DNA from: Luscinia megarhynchos
Taxonomy: Eukaryota; Chordata; Aves; Passeriformes; Turdidae
Assembly (NCBI GenBank): GCA_034336665.1
Contig: CM067566.1
Span: 24,086,330 to 24,150,329 of the forward strand
Reading direction: 5' to 3'
Length of the DNA: 64,000 nucleotides
In this document: positions 12,983-27,285 of the stretch, piece by piece
Layout of the letters: each line of letters opens with the position of its first letter
How positions within the stretch are numbered: the first letter of the stretch is position 1
Made by a program: the position numbers and the translations under genes
Notes under the pieces: generated by a model
The model's database searches: none
Seen by the model: the letters and a program-made list of their open reading frames with translations, nothing else
What the model was told of the DNA's origin: nothing

Positions 12983-15900
12983 GCTGCTGTGCAACCATCA
13001 AGCTGCCTGTCTTGGTCCCCATCCCCATCACTATTGTACCATGGACTGCAATGGGAGCAGCATGAGACCAAAAAGGAGTAAGATCCCATGGGGAACAGAC
13101 TGAGGCAGCCACAGTGCACACTGTGATGATTTCACTGCTCCTGGCACCCATGTGAGACCGTAAAGCTTGCTGCTGTCCCTCCTCTGGTGGCTCTCTAAAC
13201 ACACTCTCAGCTCTAAGTTCCTTGGCAGAACAGTGAGTGCAGCAGAAAGAGCAATTGGATCAGTCTGTGGCTACTCTGAGGCATGATGGTAATAATACCA
13301 GCACTAAATGGTAAGAAACAGCAATAACCTTGCATCAGCTGAAAACACAAATGCATACTGAAGAAAAAATAAATAAATTATTGTTGTGAAGAGACCCTTA
13401 CAGGCCCTTCTATACTACTGTATTCTGCTTCATTTTATGTAAAGTATGTAACTCAGCCTGACAGCCCTGACAGCAGAGCTGTCAGAAGATTTAGGGGAAT
13501 CATGTGACGTTCTTTCTCTGATCAAACTGAGAATTGACTTGTTTTGGCAAAAATTTAATGCAGTTTTGAATGTTGGCAGAAGAAGGGCATACTGGGGAAA
13601 AGCACATAGGTCATGAAAGCTATCTAATCCAATAAATACTATAATTCTTAATGTTTTTATCTTGGTGGTTTTTATTTTTTCCTTACACTGTTGTTTCTAG
13701 GCAGTTTCCCACTCTTAGTTTATGTTTTCTATATGAATACATTAATTGCATCTTAGCTTTCAGAGATCTGAGGGTTGGTGCTGGTAGCAAAACTCGATGC
13801 TCCTATTTATAACAACTGTTTGATCAATAATGTATTGCAGATGTGCAGCCCACAGCACGTTGTTGCACACATCCAAGTGGAATGCCTTTCTCCTGCACAT
13901 GCCCAGCACTGCTCCTTTCAGAGGCCAATTAAAACCTCGCTGCTAAATTTCAAGTCCATTAGAACCCTGGCAAAGGTTAAGTTATTGCAATTAATGACAT
14001 TTAAGTTGTAAATAAACAAGGCCTGAAGAGAAGAAAGGAAGTGAAATGATATTTTTATTGCATGAAAAGAATAATTTTGCTGGAATTATAAAGAAAATTC
14101 TGTTGTTTTCTTCAGAGATGCTGAAGAAAGCTCTCATTGGCTGTGGCTGAGTTTGACAAAAACACGTTGAAAAAAGTACTTTAAAAGACTGAAGTGAAAG
14201 AAAACCTTAATTTCTTTTTGCTTACACCTTCCTCATCAACGCTTAATTCTCTGAAGGAAAAATGTAGGTGAACTGATTCTGGTGGATTGATTCTCTTTTA
14301 TGACGTGAACATGAAGTTAACAGAATGAAATTCTGTCCCTATTACCTTATCAAGTTCACTGGGCACAAATGAGAATAATTTCCAGAGTAATGCAACGTAA
14401 TATAGAACGCAGACCTATTTAGACTTGATGTTATTATAAGAGAAAATTAAAATTACTACATTCTGTTCAACAAGTTCAACAGTAATGATCATCTCTAGTC
14501 TTTAAATGTTTCAACTTATAAGAATGGCTTAACCAGCCCTAAGCTGCATACATATTAATAAGAATTTTTTCTCTTTCATTATAAAAAGAAAAAGATCTTT
14601 CCTACCCTAACTAATAGCATTGTTATAAGGAATAACATGGCTTTATCATTACTTTGAGTTCTTAAATCAGTATTAAGTCTTTCTGTAGATAATAAAATGC
14701 AGCTTATTGGGCTGTATGCAAGAACTGCTTGACAAAATTCTATGGCATTTGTTACAAAAATAGATGTGTCCATCTCTTCTACCTTTCATGACACTACATT
14801 CTTAAACAGCACAGTCAACACACTATGTCAAGGTAAACAATATGAAAATAAAAGAGAGATAATTTTAATTATTTCAGAACATAGGCTGAAAACAACATAC
14901 TAAAGTGAACTTCTGCTGTTATTTTTGTTTTCTTAAGTGTTGTTTTCATTCAGTAAATTTTGTTATGTTTACTATTATACGTTATCTTGCATGATTTCCA
15001 TTTTCAGCCATTTCTTCAGAACTTCACATAAACTGTATTACTTGACAAATGGTGACTGAATGGCCAATGGCCATTCTGGCTGCTGAGAATAATTCAGAAA
15101 ATAATTGTCTTCTGATGATTTTCAGATATTTTAAAGATGGTTCTCAATTGTTAGATTTGTCTTATGAATTCAGAAAATTAAGTAGACAAGCCTACTCTCT
15201 CTTCTCAGGAAAGTCAATATATTAAGAATCATTATCATTATATTCCCTTTAACATGTTTCTTTTAAAACCTTGAGTCACTCCATTTCTGTTACTAAAAAC
15301 CCAAATTATGCAATAAGGCAAATAGAGTTCTTTCTATTTTATACAAGTAAAATTTTATTACCAAGATCAGTCTATAGACAGAAGACATAAATTAAATATA
15401 ATAAATACATAATGCCCGGCTGTTAATCGTAAGTCTATCACACTAAACATTTATTTTTGTAAGGCTGGTTTCATACATTTCCCTGTACAATTATGTAAAT
15501 TTTTCCTTTGTTTTTTAGTCTTGCTGTTTTCCTTAAAAGTAATTTTATATGCCTGAGTTTAACAGTAGAAATGATAGCTACATAGTGTTTTATAACTCTG
15601 CAACACTCTAGTTTATAAACTGAAAAAACCCGACAAACTAACAATCCATCTGGGTCTTCTTGTCTTCTGAGCACATCGCTGATGCGTGTAGTGCTGTCTG
15701 TGGGATAACACCGAGTGATTGATGGCACTTTTTTCCCACCTAAATGCTGTGTTACAAGTGTTTAGAACAAAATTAGTTTTACTAATGGTGTTTACTGGAG
15801 TATGAACATCATTGGGGAGTGTACTAACACGGTTTTTCAATGGTCCAATCCTACTCCAACGGAAGCAATTTGAAAACATACTTTAATTTTTAGAGGCAAG

Positions 15901-17594
15901 TTTTGGCAACAAGGAATTCAGAAAGTTATACAGCACAAAGATAAATAATTCAGATTCCAGTATCTTTTATGCAAACTTTTTAAAGGTGTAACCCTCAACA
16001 TCAGTGCAGCTGCTCCCAGTTACATTGATATATAAAACCAGATTGGGGCCACTAAGATTAGATTAAGTCTGAGATGTAAAACAGTCACATGGAGCATGAC
16101 CTCATTCAGAAATTCTTGGTCATCAAAATGAACATTCGAATTTCTACAGGATTACTTAGATAGACTAATGGACACAAACTCAATCCAAACCAGCAGGAAT
16201 CTACAAGGGTTTTTTCTGCATCATTGATTTAACTGTAGTGGAAGATCACATTATGGTTTTATGCATCCATATGTACACTTGACAGGTCTCTGAGAAGTTG
16301 GATGTTCATTACTTTGACCTTAAGTAAAATGGAAAAAATGCTTCCTTTTCTTTTAGGAACTTGATCCTCCATAGCACTGAGCACATTACAGAAATGTCAA
16401 GGTCTTTGGATTGCCATTAAAGCCAGAAGCTTGAAAGGTTGAGCCATATAGACATTTATTTTATAGCAATTAATAACCTGATAAATTAAGTCACTAATAT
16501 AATATACATCTTAATTAGAAGCCACATCTTCAATTTAATTACTTTTCTTAAACCTATCTTAAATCCAATTACTTTCCTTTGCAGCTTGCTTTACAAAGGT
16601 GCAGATTTTATACAAGATTTACAATGGATTAAATTGTTGTTTTCTTGTTTGTTTATGTGAATCTTGATGAGAAGAAAGATGAACACTAAGTGATCTATTT
16701 TTACTCTCTAGTTGAGAGGCAGAATTGTCACTGGTACTGGAAGACTCATTACAGTGAATACACACCAGTGCTCTTAGGGAAGTTGTGAAGATACCTTTAC
16801 CTTCTGTGTATTTTAGATGTCTAGCTTGTTTTAGTTTATCCCTTCACACCTTTTGAAATAATTTATGCTGTATTTTATATTATTTTATGTAAAATTAAAA
16901 TTATAGACTAAAAAAAGTAAAAAAAGAAACCAAACCCAAAAAACTGAATGGAAAATCTTGCTATGAACACAAATTTCAAAGCAAGTAATGAACTAAAATA
17001 GATGTCTCAACATTTTAAAAAAGGACAAAAAATAGCAGCCAACCCCCTATTACTGAAGCAATCCTTCCCCCAGTGTAGGCTAATGAATTCACACAATTAA
17101 TTTGCCCTTTTATGCCCTGCATAGATTGGTTTCCTTTTTTCACTAACTGAATGCTGCACATCTAACAGTCTTAGCACACTTTAGCACACTTTCATTCATA
17201 CCTTATATCACCTACCTAATTGTGCCTTTATCTATCTCCTGGGAATTTTACTAAACCAGTTTGCACACACCCATTTTAAGTACAATACTGTATCAGCTGT
17301 GCAAGTCCAGCAAAATATATGGTCATATTCCTCAAGAACCCAATTCTTTGAACTTACTAGAAGTAAGAGCCACTGAACCAAACTTTCTCAGGTTTTAGAC
17401 AGAGAAAGATCTGTGCACAGACCTGAATTCTGCTGTCAAAGAATTCCAGCCCCTCTAGTGCATGTGAATTTTGCCCCAGACTCAATAAGACTCTTTCTTG
17501 CCCTGCTGACTTGTCTAGATAAATGCTTTCATCCAGTTAGTGATGATAATTTCCTCCAACTGCATGCTGTCTCCAATAGCCAAATCTCTGCTTC
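12983..17594. other. Intergenic with a CpG-retaining block
   Basis: Mostly AT-rich unique sequence. At about 15410-15880 CpG dinucleotides are much denser than around it, and two overlapping minus-strand frames (15613-15879 and 15471-15728) pass through it, neither recognised. On the minus strand TTATCCCACAG at about 15708-15698 looks like a splice acceptor and AATAAA at 15357-15352 could end an exon. At 13840-14010 there are several homeodomain-like CAATTA/TAATGA motifs. Confidence 0.5.
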
Positions 17595-18026
17595 ACATAG
17601 AATCATAGAGTGGTTTAGCCTGGAAGGACTTTAAATATCCAACTCCTGTGTGGTAAGCAGGGACACCCTGCACAAAAACAAGCTGCTCAGAGCTCCTTTC
17701 AACCCAGCCTTGGACATTTCCAGGAGAGGGGCATCCACAATTTCTATGGGCAAACTGCTCTGGTGCCTTACTACACTCACATTAAAGAATGTTTTTCCTA
17801 TTAAGTCTACTGTCTTTCAGTTGGAATCCATTCCCCCTTTTCCTGTTCACTGCATGCTCCTGTAAACAGTCCCTGTCCATCTTTCTTGTAGACAAGATTA
17901 CAATTAAGTCACCCTGAAGGCTTCTCTTCTCCAGACTGAACCATCCCAACCCTCTCAGCCTTTCCTGATAGGAGAGGAACTCCATCTGTCTAATCATCTG
18001 GGTAGCCCTGCTCTGGACTTGCTTCA
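17595..18026 (-). mobile_element. CR1 LINE, 5'-truncated, 3' end (antisense)
   Basis: Read on the minus strand, this goes from CTCCAGAGCAGGGCTACCC-type sequence through AGGAAAGGCTGAGAGGGTTG and GGTTCAGTCTGGAGAAGAG to the end CTTCCAGGCTAAACCACTCT and ATGATTCTATG, a standard avian CR1 3' segment. Several small indels break the frame. It lies about 23 kb downstream of the KCTD8 stop codon. Confidence 0.9.
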
Positions 18027-21000
18027 TGGCTTGGCTCTTTCTACACAGCATGGTCTTTCTGATTTTTTATGGTCACATTTTTATGGTTCTGTTTTTTTGC
18101 AGGTATCTTCTTTCTCCCTCTCCTCAATCCAGATGCCAGTGATTTGGTATTAGGGCCTCAGAGACTCTTTTCTATTGTAACAAAACACTACCAAGAGACT
18201 CTTCCTAATCTCATAAACCTGAAAGGATCGTGGTCACCTCCTAGCCTAAGGTATTTAGATGCCTCTCCCTTCCTGTTATCCTTAGTCCTCAGGGCTCAGA
18301 AGAGGAATTGCAGCCTTCCCATTTGACAGAAGGAAAAGACATTTATAGAAATCCTGGAGGCAAAAGAGAACATATTCCTTATATCTTTTTTTTGCATTTT
18401 GCAGAAGGGAGCCAAGGTGCCTAAATCAGGGCCATAGATCCCACTTCTAGATGACAAATTAACTTATCAATGCTTGGAAGAGTGCTGCTATAGGATGTTG
18501 CAGAACTATATATATATATATGTGAATTGTTGAATGGGTTGTCTTAGAGAATAGGTGTATGAATGCCTATTAAACAGAATGATCCTTCACTTAGGGAATC
18601 CCACAGCTGCCAAAACTCAGCTGTGAGAGGAGATGTGAGGATGAGGATGCTCTGTTTCCTACACTGCTTCCTGAGGCACCTATTTCTGACCACTTTCCAT
18701 CACAGGGCATCAGACTGGATGGCTCTGGTTGTGATCCTGTTGAGCTGTTCATACATAGTTTAGACTAAGATATGTCTTGATTGAAGATACTCCAGATGCC
18801 AGAATATATTAAAATGAACTTAAAATAATATATTTCTAAAAGGAGAATAGTCAGCACTGAGGATATAATATTTTTTCATAAATACCTATCCTGAAGCAAA
18901 GAGAATATTAATAGCACTGATTTTTTTTTATAACAAAGTTTCTTCAGGATTTAATATAATCTTTTCTATCTCATTGAACTGTTCATTAAAAAGCTTAGAT
19001 TAGTTGTTTCAGAAGTCTAAAATAATGGCCACTAAAGTTAAACATATGCATGTTTAACATACACATGTGTGTGTGTTTCTGCACATTTTAACCAAAAATA
19101 TTAAGCCATGTATTGTGGATATTAAAGATTGAAAAAAATTTACCAAAAAAAATACTCTTTAAAGGATGGCTGCACATTTTTTTGATAATATTAGGAGTTC
19201 TGGCAAGTACTCTGAGCCACGTTTATCCCATGAATCTTCTTAGAGCTGGTGGATTTTTGTTTCCTCTGATCTGTTGTGCAGAAAACCGATAAAATAAATC
19301 TACCCTCACAGCCCTCCAAAGACAGTTAGTTCCATGACATTTTAATGGCTCTGGTTCATATCAGATTACTGTTGTTCTAATGTCAGAGCCATTCCAAAAA
19401 TGAGGGCATTCCCAGTAGCCATGTATCTCATTGCCCACAAATGCTAGGCTGCTGTGTTTAAAGATAAATATGTTGTAGTGATAGTGATCAGGGAGTTTTC
19501 TTTTCCTTGTTCACCCCTTGAGTCCCAGATTGCTAGATGTGTTCAAGCTGGTAACAGAAATGGGGAAAATAAATCTCCAGATCCACCAAAATATGGGTTT
19601 CACCTTTCAAAAATGTATATAGTGGAGAGTCCTCCCCAGGAAGATTTTGAAGATTTATGAAAATAAACTTTTGGCAGGGCAGACACCGACACACATAGTT
19701 TAAGAGGCCTCTAGTAATTCTTTAGCTGTCTAAAACAAAAGGGTTACATATGGTTAAGCCTTCACCACCTGGCTGAGAGCACCTCCCTTCCAGGTCCCAA
19801 GTAGATATTTCCCTTTGCCTTTTCAGCAAGCAGGTGAGGGCATGGCAGGGAGGAGGTCCAAATGCATGGGTAGGCACATGGTGATCATCCTAGAGGAGAA
19901 TGGCACAAAAAGAGCCAGAATTTGGGATCCTGATATCAAAGAGTGGCACTGTGAATGACTGAGGCATATGGCTGACCAAACCTGATGTATTTCTTTATAA
20001 ACAAACAAGCAACAAACAAACATATATATAAAATTCAAATTTTTTCTCCTGCGTCTTCCTTGGACTAGCTCTAAAGCAGGGTTTTCAATAGAAAGGCTTT
20101 CTAATCTCTGCAGCGAGTGTGCAAAAGTGTCCCCAAAAGAGAAAGCAGTTTCCTGAAGAGATTCACTGATAGCATGTCATGAGCAGCCAAAGCCCAAAAC
20201 TGTCCTTCAAAGCAGGTCTCAACAGAATTTCTTCTGGAAAGCCTCTATCTTACCCATGGAAGATATCAATTTTTATTATTACTTAATAATAAAAACAAGA
20301 TTATTTATTCCTCAGGATATTTTGTCCCTCACATTGGGTTTTGTGGGTTCAAAAAAGCATGCACTTGCTTCCAAGTTGCTTGTCTCAAGCTGATCATCAT
20401 TAGCTGCTCCTTTATTTCCAAGGAAAGACCTGAGGTAATAAAGGTACTTTAACTTCAACCAGAACATGCCTCTACAGAAAACCTGCCATCCCTTGTACAT
20501 CTGTGCCAGCATCTTCATCAGGATTGATTTCTCAGGTGCAGAGGAGCAGAAGAATAGCAGCATGTCATTTCTGCATGTCAGCTTCTGCAAGTATAATCAG
20601 AAAGGTTTTTCTCTCAGTTCAGGGCAGAGGAGCACTCAGAAAATGTGAGAATGCATCCTCCTGCCCTTCCTGTGTTTGGGTACTTCTGAGGGAGCCAGGC
20701 TTGCTCTCTGCTGCTCACTTGGGCAGAGCACAAGGGCCAGTGGCAGCTTGCCAGCTGCTCTGCATCCCTACCACAATATCATTTCCACACTGCACCCCAT
20801 GCCTTGAGCACTCCTTCCAGCTGGAAGCTCATTTGGAAGAATCAGCAAAGCACTCCTGATGCAAGCAGGCCAGCATCTCAGTATGAGAAACAAAGCACTA
20901 GAATGACTGCCTGCAAGTTAATGGTACCCAGTCCTTCCACAGACTCCTAAAGCATCTCCCATGAAAAGTTCCTTTCTTCTTGGGACCAAGAGCAGCTGCA

Positions 21001-22695
21001 GCTGTATCAGCACTGATCTGGTGACTTTGCCTGTGGTCATCCCCTTTGGGCTTGGAAAGCCTTTTCTTTCTTTAGACCAGCTCATGTCCTCAAGTTCTTC
21101 ATGAATCTTAGATTTGGATGGTTGCAGCCTGTTTTCCTAAATGTTATGTGGTCAAAGCATTTGCTTTAAAAAAGTATTTAAGCAATATATTACATCCTGC
21201 ACCAGGGAACTCAAGGCTCTTGTAAGTGATTTAGCCTCTCTTATCACTTTTGAAGATATAGATAATAATAAATAAAAACATAGCTATCAGGGTGAATTCA
21301 AGAGAAAATGAAAACCATTCAGAAATTTATATATAGTACATTTCAAATGTTTTTTCAGAAAGCATAAAAAGAAAATATAGTGTCAGATGTAGTTCTGCTG
21401 CTGTCTTGTGAGGAGAAAATGTGCATGTATATGTGCATGATGAGGAGGGGGTTGGGAAGATGGGGAAAAGACATATTTCTGGGAACCACATTCTCAGTTC
21501 AGACACAAGAAAACTTCATTCTAAAAAAGAATTTATTTTCAAAATTTCAAAACTTAAGGCATAATGAATATTTACTAAAAATGTAAATGAAAAAAAAATA
21601 TTTAATGACCTGGATGTGACACAAACCCTAAGAAAAGTAGTATGCATACAGCTAAGACTGTATAAGACACCAAAGGTGTTTATATATTTTTTTAAATGCC
21701 AGGTGTAACTGAAAATTGCTAACTTTCCACTAACTGATGTTAAACTTTTAATAACTTTTTTCCAATAAAACCACTTTGATAGATAATGCAATAAGTGAGT
21801 TCTGTGGTATGTTCTTAACAGGCCTCTGAAACAGAAAGTTAAGCTTGCATTATAAAAATATTTTATTTTATTTTTTAAAATTATTTATTTACCTTATACT
21901 TGCTTTTACTAAAGCCTACACCCAGAAGTGAATTGACTGCTTGAAAGACAAAGTTTTTACACAGAAGCAAAGTAAGCTTTTACAAAGGCGAATAAAGACA
22001 AGTTTTTATTCAAACTTCAATTTTCTTCTAATATTATTGTTGCATTTTTCAATTTCTTTTCCTTCCTTTCTTTGGGTAAGAGTTAGGTACTGTATTAGAT
22101 AGACCAAAGAATTAATACCAGCAAAATATACAACTGTATGTTTCACAAAAGGTATTTCACAGATAAATCCTTTATGCTAAGATAAGATGTCCATATTAGA
22201 AAAATTATACTTGAAAAAATATTATATTCTAGAACTCACTATTCAAACTGAGAGCTCTCTACAGGAAAATTAAAGAATAATAATAAAATAATACAATAGA
22301 GTATTATAGACAAAATAATCTAGAATAAGATCAGCCTTATAACTTTAGCAAAGAAGTTGCATCTTGTTTTATATACTTTAGTGTCTTCATGCTATTTTTC
22401 TTTACCTTAACAGCATTACCTAAAATATGCTATTTTGAATTATTTTCACTGGTTTAAACTTGAATAGGTGAAGTTTTTCTTCCACTGACAGACCATGAAA
22501 TGAGACTTTTTTGCTGTTGGCTTATGATCAGCTCATTTTGCTCACATATCCATGCTGAAACCATTATATATTGACTTCATAAAACCAGGAGCATAGGCAG
22601 TTTCTAGCTTTGGCTCAAAAGCATGCAAGTTTACATCACAAAAAGTTCAAAGCATTAAGAATGACACATCTAATGTGTTTATTTCTTTTGCCTCC

Positions 22696-22715
22696 TTTTT
22701 TTTTTTTTTTTTTTT
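22696..22715. repeat. Run of 20 T
   Basis: A pure T run between GCCTCC and GGTAATAC. Nothing flanking it identifies a retroposon. Confidence 0.85.
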
Positions 22716-25700
22716 GGTAATACTCTCTTAACTCTCTTTCAGGTTAAGAAAAGAGAGGCTTTTACCTGCAGTACTTTCTTAAGATGAATTTCCTTAATGC
22801 ATTGTAGGCTCCAGATAAGTAAGGGTTTTATTGTAATTTTATATAAGGTGGCTCCCTAGTAGGGAAAAAAGAAAAAAAAAGAACACATGCGTATTTCAAG
22901 CCTTGCAGAAATACTTGAGTTTTAAACATTCAGTAATGCAATTTAAGCAACTTTCCAACATCCTAGGCAAATAATTTATGGAAGGTTGGGGAAGAAACTC
23001 TTGTGGCAAAACACACAACACCCATGTCTGAAATTTTTTTTCTACAGAATTCCTGCTTGTTTGGGCTGCATTATTTAGACAGTAGAATTTATTTTACTGC
23101 ATCTTAAAATCATCATATTTTTTACTTTCAGTTTAATTCCTCTCCAATATTTAAAAAAAACAACCCAGTACCTTATAATTATTACCAGTGTATACCATAA
23201 AAATTGCTATTTTGAATCTAAATGTATTTGAGTATCTGATGTAGGAAACAGCTGACAACAGAGCAGATGTTCATTGTGCAGTAGGATGCATGAAGTCAAG
23301 TTTTTCTTGTATCATGGCAGGTGAACAGTTTTAGATAAAATCTAGTAGGGCCAGCTGAGGTGAAATATATATTCTTGTGCATCTCTCAGAAATAACAGAT
23401 TACAGTAGGATGCTTCTTATGAAATAGCATTGGTTGTAGGACAGGAAAAAAAGTCTTGGACAGAAGATAAAGAATTTCAAAAAGTTGAAAACAAAGAGAC
23501 CTCCATTCTTGAAGATGGCCAGTTTCAGTAACTGGCTTTTCAAATCATCAGTAAATGGAAATCAGTAGAGCTCATGGGGCCCTGGCTGCAGTCTTAGCTG
23601 TGAAGACCCAGCTAATTTTCCAGCTAACTGGAGCTACCAGTACCAAGCAGATCCTCTGTACTAATGATTCCATGGTTTTCATTATAGAGAAAAAAAAATG
23701 AGAGCTCAAATACTGTCATATCAAATCAAGATGCCAGCTTCTATCACCTTAGGATGAAGAGAAGAAATAAAGAGAGAAACTGAGTTAGCTTTGTGCTACA
23801 AGTTATTTTCAAAGAAGAAGATAGGTCGTTCCCATCTTAAGCTGTTGTTGTTTCACCAGTGCTTGTCATCTAAAATGGCAAAGTCTCAGTAGAAGGCAAA
23901 GATCTGATATAAAACATACTGAGGTTACTGTGCTTGTCCCTGCTATTTTCAACTGGCTGCAAAAAAAAATTAACTAAGAAAGTATTTGGCTAAATTTGTA
24001 ATTTGAAGAGGACAGATCATTAATCTTGGGATCTCTGAGTCACATGACACCTTAAGGTCAGGTTTCATTCCTAAAGGTTTTAGTTTGAAATTGTAGTCTA
24101 CAGCCCTTTTTTCTGGTAAATTGTCTTTACAAAGAGTTTTTATGTCTCTTGTTCATTTGTTCTGTCAGAAGTGACACAGAGTTTGCCTAGTCTCATTATC
24201 AAAGCTTGTGCTGTCTTAATAACCTTTCTCACAGTTCTCCTTCAGTCTTTTCTTTACAGGACAAAAAACAAACCTGCAAAGACAATGCCTCATTAATCAG
24301 ATAGATTCTATGATATTCACAAAGCAAGAGTCACAAAGGAAGAAAAGGGAAATATATTCCCTCAACCATTTTGCTGCCTTCTGGACACCTTTTGAAAGTT
24401 AAGTAATTCTAACATAAATGTGTCCAACCTCATAAGAAATATAACTTAATCCTAATTTAATATGATTTTATATTAAAGTTCCTGTAAGAAAATAACATGG
24501 TTTTGCAACAGTAAATGTGTTTCTGCTACATTCATATTCCATTTTTTTTCTTTTTGATTTTAATATGGCACCAGCTAGCTGATTGTTCATTGAAACACAA
24601 ATTGCTATTCCAGTCAGAGCCCACTTGGACTATGCACAAAAAAATTAAAACCTTTTAAATACTTTGTGAAAATAGGAGTCTTCCTTTCCCCACCACTTCC
24701 TGAAAGTAAACAAATCTTTACTTAATAGCAATGTTTCACATCACATTATTAGATATCAGCCAAAGAACATAAGGACATGTAATTTTGATAATGTTAAAGC
24801 TGGCAAGTAAGAGCATCACCAAATTCAGATATTATAGCTAAAGAAGAGGAAAACAATAAAATCCACACAAATATGTTAGCTATCTGTCTGTCTGCTAGAG
24901 TCCCCATGGTAAGTAAAACTCAAGAAGACTCACTGTTAAAGTACTTGCTAACTTCAGTGTGTTTCACTCACAGAAAACTCTTAATCCTCCTTTAAGAAAT
25001 GGAGAACACAATTTGCATTAGTAGGCTCTTTATGCTCCTTCATTCATATGTCCACAGTCTAACTTTCAGTCAAAGATTAGAGCTTTGTCATAAGGGTATT
25101 AGTGGGAATGGGCCCCAATCCTACCAGAGCTTTTTGGTAGCATACTTTTCAATCTTTCCTCTTACAGGAATAAGCAAGAAAAAGCAGAGAAATTCTGCTT
25201 GCAGATTACTGCTGTTGATGGAAAAAGTATTACCTAATACTATGAAGTATGCAAATTTTTTAATATGATGGATGGCAAAGAAGTGGATTTTTAATGAGAG
25301 AAGAATTTTTCTGAAAAGTAAAATAAAAAATGCTATGCTAGGGTTTTGCATCAACAAATATAGATTTAAAAAAGAAGTCTGCCTTTTCATTTAAAATCAC
25401 AGGAAGGAAAGCTGATGAGATATATGATGTGGGACTAAAAGAGTTATTGACTGTGAGATGCAGATCACAGAAGGAGAGGGGTAAAAGAAAAAAGAAATTG
25501 AAGTTTTTCCCTGATAGATTGGCTAGTTGCCTATATTCTATATATGAATAAATAAATACTGTGAAAAGAAGTGTTAGTCTGAATTGCATATCCCTGTTAG
25601 AGCAATATGTTATCTTTTGCTTTAAAATATAGCTTATTCCCCAGGATATATTTTTAGGATTATCCAGCCAAAGTTTAGTTAAAGCATAATGACAACTGCA

Positions 25701-27270
25701 AAGAGAGAAAAAATAGGAACAGAGAATTATAATTAAAACGCTTTGAAAAAAGGCAAAGTTCCAAATAAATGATAGCCTTAGAGGAGCTGGTTGGGAAATG
25801 GAGTGTGTGTGGTGTTTATTTAGCAGAGCTTCTCTGTTGTAAGGACTGATGTGAGCACTGGACAGGAGGGAACTCCAATATTTTGGTGTCAGACAGAGAA
25901 GGCTACAGGAACTGCAGGAAACAGGAACTGAATTTCATTGCATACAGGTAACTGAGATCACACTGATCAACAGCACATGACAGGAGAGTGGGAAGCAGCT
26001 CCATAAAGGATGATACCTGCATGTCTTGGCCCTCCAAGGGGTGAGTCCTACATTTTCCATGTATTCACATCCCAGTGCAAACTAAAGAGAAGTCAATGAA
26101 AGTTGGTGAAAGTAGAGACCAAAAGTAGCACCAATAAAATGTATATAGAGAAAAATTATATATCTTTGTGTTAAAACATTCCCAAGATATATCCTTTCTG
26201 GGCAGCATGAAAGAAAACATCTGTTGCAGAGAGCACAAAAGCTCTGCATTCAGAGGGTGTTCAATCTTTTATGTGCAATTTGGTCTTTTATGCATATTAC
26301 GGGACATTTTTAGTGGTACCTCACATAAACTGTGTCTCCCTTGTGGAATCTCACACTGGGGTAGGTTATTGGAAGCCAACAGCCATTACAGTGGTAATTT
26401 CAGCTGAGACAGAGTAATGGCACCACATTATGAACCAATAACAGGATGCTAATGTTTGTAGTATGCTCTTGCAGTGCATAATAATGAAGGGGAAGTAAAA
26501 GATTAGAATCAATCCTTAATTAGGCAGATGACTTTCTGATTCTGACAAACATTGCAACTTGCCCAGAACTTCAGCACTGACTCAGTGTTTGCAGCATTTC
26601 TGCCCTAGGATGCCCAGGATACCAAGTAGTATTGCAGGATCTGTTCCCTTCAGCTTTTACTGAATAAAGCCACCTGAGCCTCTAAGCAGCTTTTCCAATC
26701 CCTTAGATTTGCATACAGTTTTATTCCTGTAGTGCCAGTGATCTTATGCCATTTGGCAGCACTCACTGCTGTGGTGAACACATGTCATGAGAATGACAAT
26801 GAAAAAGAAAAATGCTGGCATTTGGGAAGCAGTCAGCTTACTTTCAATCTCTGTGAGGAAACAGACACTTATGATGTTTCAGACACTAATGACAATTATT
26901 TCAGTATATCCTCTAAAGTTTCACATAGAAAAGGTTGAGAACCTTCCCAGAATAGTTCATGACTAGCTACAGGACACCTTGGGGCAGGGGGGCAATGTTG
27001 AAATAAACTTCTTGCATTATATCCAGTGTGAATGGCAGCCACAAGGATGCTGTGAATGAAGCTCTTTTTGCCTCCTGTAAAGCCTGAATATTGTTCTTTA
27101 GCCATATGCGGGTGAGGAAATCATAAAATAAACAAACATATGGAATGATTAAGCCTGCCACAGCACTTACACACTGGCCCAAATTCCCTTCTGCTGCCCA
27201 GTGGCATCCATCAGCATTTATAGCAGAAATGGGGAGTGAAGCTGGGCTCCTCAAGCTGAGCTGCAGAACA

Positions 27271-27285
27271 TTTTTTTTTTTTTTT
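27271..27285. repeat. Run of 15 T
   Basis: A T run after GCAGAACA and before AAATTTGGG. Simple homopolymer, no associated element recognised. Confidence 0.8.

Noticed and set aside
15058..15076. Short hairpin GAATGGCC-AAT-GGCCATTC
   Set aside because: An 8-bp stem with a 3-base loop is expected by chance a few times in 64 kb.
17782..18051. Minus-strand frame of 89 codons resembling a reverse-transcriptase tail
   Set aside because: It is part of the antisense CR1 fragment, not a host gene.
24300..24320. GATTCTATGATATTC as a CR1 terminus
   Set aside because: The short match lacks the adjacent TTCCAACCC block, so it is treated as chance.
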